Both the position numbers and the translations under genes were made by a program. The notes beneath the pieces were generated by a model. It ran no database searches. It was not told the DNA's origin and saw nothing but the letters and a program-made list of their open reading frames with translations. A stretch of DNA of 7,816 nt from Sulfurospirillum sp. UBA6810. GTDB taxonomy: Bacteria > Campylobacterota > Campylobacteria > Campylobacterales > Sulfurospirillaceae. Where the stretch lies: the NCBI GenBank assembly GCA_002469305.1, contig DKEY01000041.1:1-7816 (forward strand), given 5' to 3'. Below are positions 6,574 to 7,816 of the stretch, piece by piece; the stretch's first letter is position 1; each line of letters opens with the position of its first letter.

Positions 6574-6579
6574 CCTCCT
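6574..6579 (-). promoter_or_regulatory. Ribosome binding site fixing the start of the two-TM protein
   Basis: Perfect AGGAGG on the minus strand, 5 bases before the ATG at 6568. The alternative TTG start at 6589 would place this site inside the coding region and has no Shine-Dalgarno sequence of its own. Confidence 0.75.
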
Positions 6580-6665
6580 CAAAACGCAACTCTTAAACAA
6601 AGTATATATAAAGTTTGTAGCATGAGTATAGCTAAAAAGAAGAGATTAAAATCCCTCTCAATTTT

Positions 6666-6754
6666 TCTTACATGTAAGTATTTCAAATTGCAATAAAATC
6701 AAAAGTTTTTTACATGTAAGAGTAAAATCTCCTCATGAAAATCTCTATATTTGA
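6666..6754. repeat. 89-bp direct repeat, left copy, flanking brnTA
   Basis: Matches 7407-7495 at 87 of 89 positions (differences at 6705 G/A and 6709 T/C). It contains two TTACATGTAA palindromes (6668-6677 and 6710-6719, 42 bp apart), the stretch TATTTCAAATTGCAATAAAA, and an ATG with six following codons. Sequences outside the block do not match. Together the copies bracket 652 bp holding the brnT-brnA module. Confidence 0.92.
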
Positions 6755-6773
6755 CACCAAACCATACACATAA
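6735..6773 (+). pseudogene. 12-codon dead-end ORF MKISIFDTKPYT, probable gene-start remnant
   Basis: The repeat's ATG opens a frame that reads MKISIFD, as in the radical SAM gene at 7476, but continues TKPYT and stops at 6773. MKI..F.TKPY is the usual beginning of D-lactate dehydrogenase-like 2-hydroxyacid dehydrogenases, so this may be the first codons of a lost ldhA-type gene. It is too short to prove. A leader peptide or chance are the alternatives. Confidence 0.4.
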
Positions 6774-6776
6774 ACC

Positions 6777-6806
6777 TTGACAATAAAAGTATAGTTAAAG
6801 TATAAT
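6777..6806 (+). promoter_or_regulatory. Strong consensus sigma-70 promoter of brnTA
   Basis: TTGACA (6777-6782) and TATAAT (6801-6806) both match consensus exactly, with an 18-bp spacer. Transcription would start near 6813, 17 bases before the brnT ATG. It is the best -35/-10 pair in the window. Confidence 0.75.
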
Positions 6807-6814
6807 TTTTATAC
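6786..6814. promoter_or_regulatory. Candidate BrnA operator over the brnTA promoter
   Basis: AAAGTATA occurs at 6786-6793 and 6797-6804, exactly 11 bp apart, and an inverted TTATAC at 6809-6814 pairs with GTATAA at 6800-6805. The sites cover the spacer, -10 and start region. BrnA antitoxins are known to repress their own operon as ribbon-helix-helix dimers, so this is the natural binding site; the exact half-site is inferred. Confidence 0.45.
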
Positions 6815-6829
6815 CCTAAAGGGAGTTGC

Positions 6830-7102
6830 ATGAAATTTGAATACGATGAAATCAAAAGCCAAACCAATAAAGACAAACATGGTGTTGATTTTGTAGATGC
6901 ACAAAATCTATGGCTAGATGAGGATGCTCTTATCGTTCCTGCAAATATCGTAGATGAAGAGATAAGATATGCTTTAATTTCAAAATTCAAAGACAAATGC
7001 TATGTCGCTATCTTTACACTCAGAGATGATATATATCGCATCATCAGTGTAAGAAGATGCAGAAAAAATGAGGAAAAACATTATGAAAAAGATAACAGCT
7101 GA
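6830..7102 (+). CDS. brnT: BrnT toxin (RelE-like ribonuclease)
   Basis: 90-residue BrnT/DUF497 protein. The family pattern is complete: FEYDEIKSQTNKDKHGVDF (3-21) with the KHG turn, D30 after WL, DEEIRYALI (42-50) with Glu/Arg, and RIISVRRCRKNEEKHY (70-85). BrnT toxins have a RelE-like fold and cut RNA, inhibiting translation; they are held by BrnA in a tetrameric complex. The gene has a consensus promoter, GGGAG at 6821-6825 and an ATG at 6830. Toxin first, antitoxin second is the normal brnTA order. It overlaps brnA by 20 bases if the 7083 start is used. No defect is visible. Confidence 0.93.
   Translation: MKFEYDEIKSQTNKDKHGVDFVDAQNLWLDEDALIVPANIVDEEIRYALISKFKDKCYVAIFTLRDDIYRIISVRRCRKNEEKHYEKDNS
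7070..7075 (+). promoter_or_regulatory. Ribosome binding site deciding the brnA start
   Basis: GAGGAA (7070-7075) lies 7 bases before the ATG at 7083. The upstream in-frame ATG at 7068 overlaps this site and lacks one of its own. Confidence 0.65.
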
Positions 7103-7355
7103 CGAGTTTGAGAAAAAGTTTGATAACGGTGAAGATATCACCGAATATTTGGATTTTTCATCTGCACTTAAACTTAAAGATATAAAAAAATTGAAAACAG
7201 CAACTAAAAAAGTCAATGTTGATTTTCCTGAATGGATAGTGGACTCACTAGATGAAGAAGCAAAAAAAATCGGCGTAACAAGACAATCTATCATCAAAGT
7301 TTGGATTGCCGAGAGACTTAAAGAAGAAACTAAAAACATACAAAAGATAAGCTAA
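7083..7355 (+). CDS. brnA: BrnA antitoxin (ribbon-helix-helix repressor)
   Basis: 90 residues from the ATG at 7083 (95 from 7068). The start MKKITADEFEKKFDNGEDI is the usual BrnA N-terminus, which wraps the toxin. The ribbon-helix-helix DNA-binding part is about 43-82: strand KVNVDFPEWIV, helix SLDEEAKKIG, turn VTRQ, helix SIIKVWIAERL. Antitoxin and autorepressor of the brnTA operon. Translation is coupled to brnT by overlap. A lysine-rich tail ends at TAA 7353-7355, followed within 15 bases by a hairpin. The 7083 start matches the family better than 7068. Confidence 0.92.
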   Translation: MKKITADEFEKKFDNGEDITEYLDFSSALKLKDIKKLKTATKKVNVDFPEWIVDSLDEEAKKIGVTRQSIIKVWIAERLKEETKNIQKIS

Positions 7356-7369
7356 CAAACCATAAAAGC

Positions 7370-7397
7370 AAATCCTATACTACCTTGTATAGGATTT
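7370..7397. terminator. 11-bp-stem hairpin after brnA, possible terminator
   Basis: AAATCCTATAC (7370-7380) and GTATAGGATTT (7387-7397) are perfect reverse complements around the 6-base loop TACCTT. No T-tract follows on the + strand (AAACTGCC), so it is not a classical intrinsic terminator; it may still end or protect the brnTA transcript. The half-site GTATA also appears in the brnTA promoter. Confidence 0.45.
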
Positions 7398-7406
7398 AAA
7401 CTGCCC

Positions 7407-7495
7407 TCTTACATGTAAGTATTTCAAATTGCAATAAAATCAAAAATTTCTTACATGTAAGAGTAAAATCTCCTCATGAAAATCTCTATATTTGA
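7407..7495. repeat. 89-bp direct repeat, right copy, forming the 5' region of the radical SAM gene
   Basis: Right partner of 6666-6754. Its palindromes are at 7409-7418 and 7451-7460, again 42 bp apart. Here the block is joined to an intact gene: its last 20 bases are the first codons of the radical SAM protein. No strong promoter or Shine-Dalgarno sequence is obvious in it (a weak AAGAG lies about 12 bases before the ATG). Confidence 0.92.
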
Positions 7496-7816
7496 TAAGT
7501 TATCCATACTATCTGACTCTGCCAAGTACGATGTCTCTTGCTCTTCTAGTGGCGTTGAGGAGCAAAAAAAGTACGGTGGCATCGGAGCAACCCAAAACAG
7601 TGGCATCTGCCATACTTTTACGAGTGATGGGCGGTGTGTGTCACTGTTGAAAGTGCTTTTTACCAACTTTTGTATCTACGACTGTGCGTACTGTGTAAAC
7701 AGGGTGAGTAACGACACCAAAAGAGTAGCTTTCAGCCCACGTGAACTAGCAGAACTCACGATAAACTTTTACAAAAGAAACTATATCGAGGGGCTTTTTT
7801 TAAGCTCAGGCATCAT
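7476..7816 (+). CDS. Putative DNA modification/repair radical SAM protein (TIGR03916-like), 3' end outside window
   Basis: 113 codons are visible before the window ends. KLSILSDSAKYDVSCSSSG (8-26) and GICHTFTSDGRCVSLLKVL (43-61) are the characteristic opening of the radical SAM family usually encoded next to a uracil-DNA-glycosylase-like partner. The [4Fe-4S]-binding motif CX3CX2C is C66-IYD-C70-AY-C73, followed by VNR.SNDTKR and RNYIEGLFLSSG. Further cysteines C22, C45 and C54 are conserved in the family and may matter for folding or a second site. The reaction is not established; a role in DNA modification or repair rests on the partner gene, which would lie beyond 7816. The ATG is fixed by the conserved KLSIL at codon 8. 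The first seven codons, MKISIFD, lie inside the 89-bp repeat. Confidence 0.92.
   Translation, partial: MKISIFDKLSILSDSAKYDVSCSSSGVEEQKKYGGIGATQNSGICHTFTSDGRCVSLLKVLFTNFCIYDCAYCVNRVSNDTKRVAFSPRELAELTINFYKRNYIEGLFLSSGI

Noticed and set aside
6980..7339. Minus-strand ORF of 119 codons across brnT and brnA
   Set aside because: Ser/Phe-rich antisense product typical of reading the complement of Lys/Glu/Asp-rich genes; both sense genes are secure.
6668..7460. CRISPR-like array from repeated palindromes
   Set aside because: The spacing is irregular across the window, the units are 10-12 bp, and there are no cas genes; it is a pair of long direct repeats plus a dispersed motif.

Overview
The window is AT-rich DNA, most likely from a Campylobacterota bacterium close to Sulfurimonas. 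That placement is inferred from protein flavour, tight gene packing and weak -35 promoter elements; there is no rRNA or other marker to prove it. It joins ordinary metabolic and transport genes with two short accessory segments, each carrying a toxin-antitoxin module.

Left part (1-2403, + strand): the 3' portion of ovoA (ovothiol synthase: sulfoxide synthase plus methyltransferase), entering from beyond the left edge. It overlaps by one base a GTG-started membrane methyltransferase of the isoprenylcysteine/phospholipid methyltransferase type. Accessory segment 1 (about 2404-3850, + strand, visibly AT-richer): a promoter inside a large inverted repeat, a small multidrug resistance (SMR) transporter, and an intact MntA/HepT toxin-antitoxin pair, ending with a GGGGTCAGGTCT tag.

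Middle (4019-6568, - strand): a LOG-family nucleotide phosphoribohydrolase, a YcaD-like MFS transporter, and an unrecognised protein with two membrane helices. Accessory segment 2 (6666-7495): a brnT/brnA toxin-antitoxin module lying between two copies of an 89-bp direct repeat (87 of 89 identical). The right copy supplies the upstream region and first codons of a radical SAM protein of the putative DNA modification/repair family, which runs off the right edge. The left copy supplies the start of a 12-codon dead-end ORF.

The most striking unexplained signal is a palindrome, TTACATGTAA (usually CTTACATGTAAG). It occurs nine times in 7.8 kb, eight times outside genes, in every intergenic gap longer than 90 bp except the one between the SMR and mntA genes. 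Two copies share a longer 23-bp block with a TATAAT on the minus strand. Four copies sit as pairs exactly 42 bp apart inside the 89-bp repeats. No RNA gene, CRISPR array or complete insertion sequence was seen.
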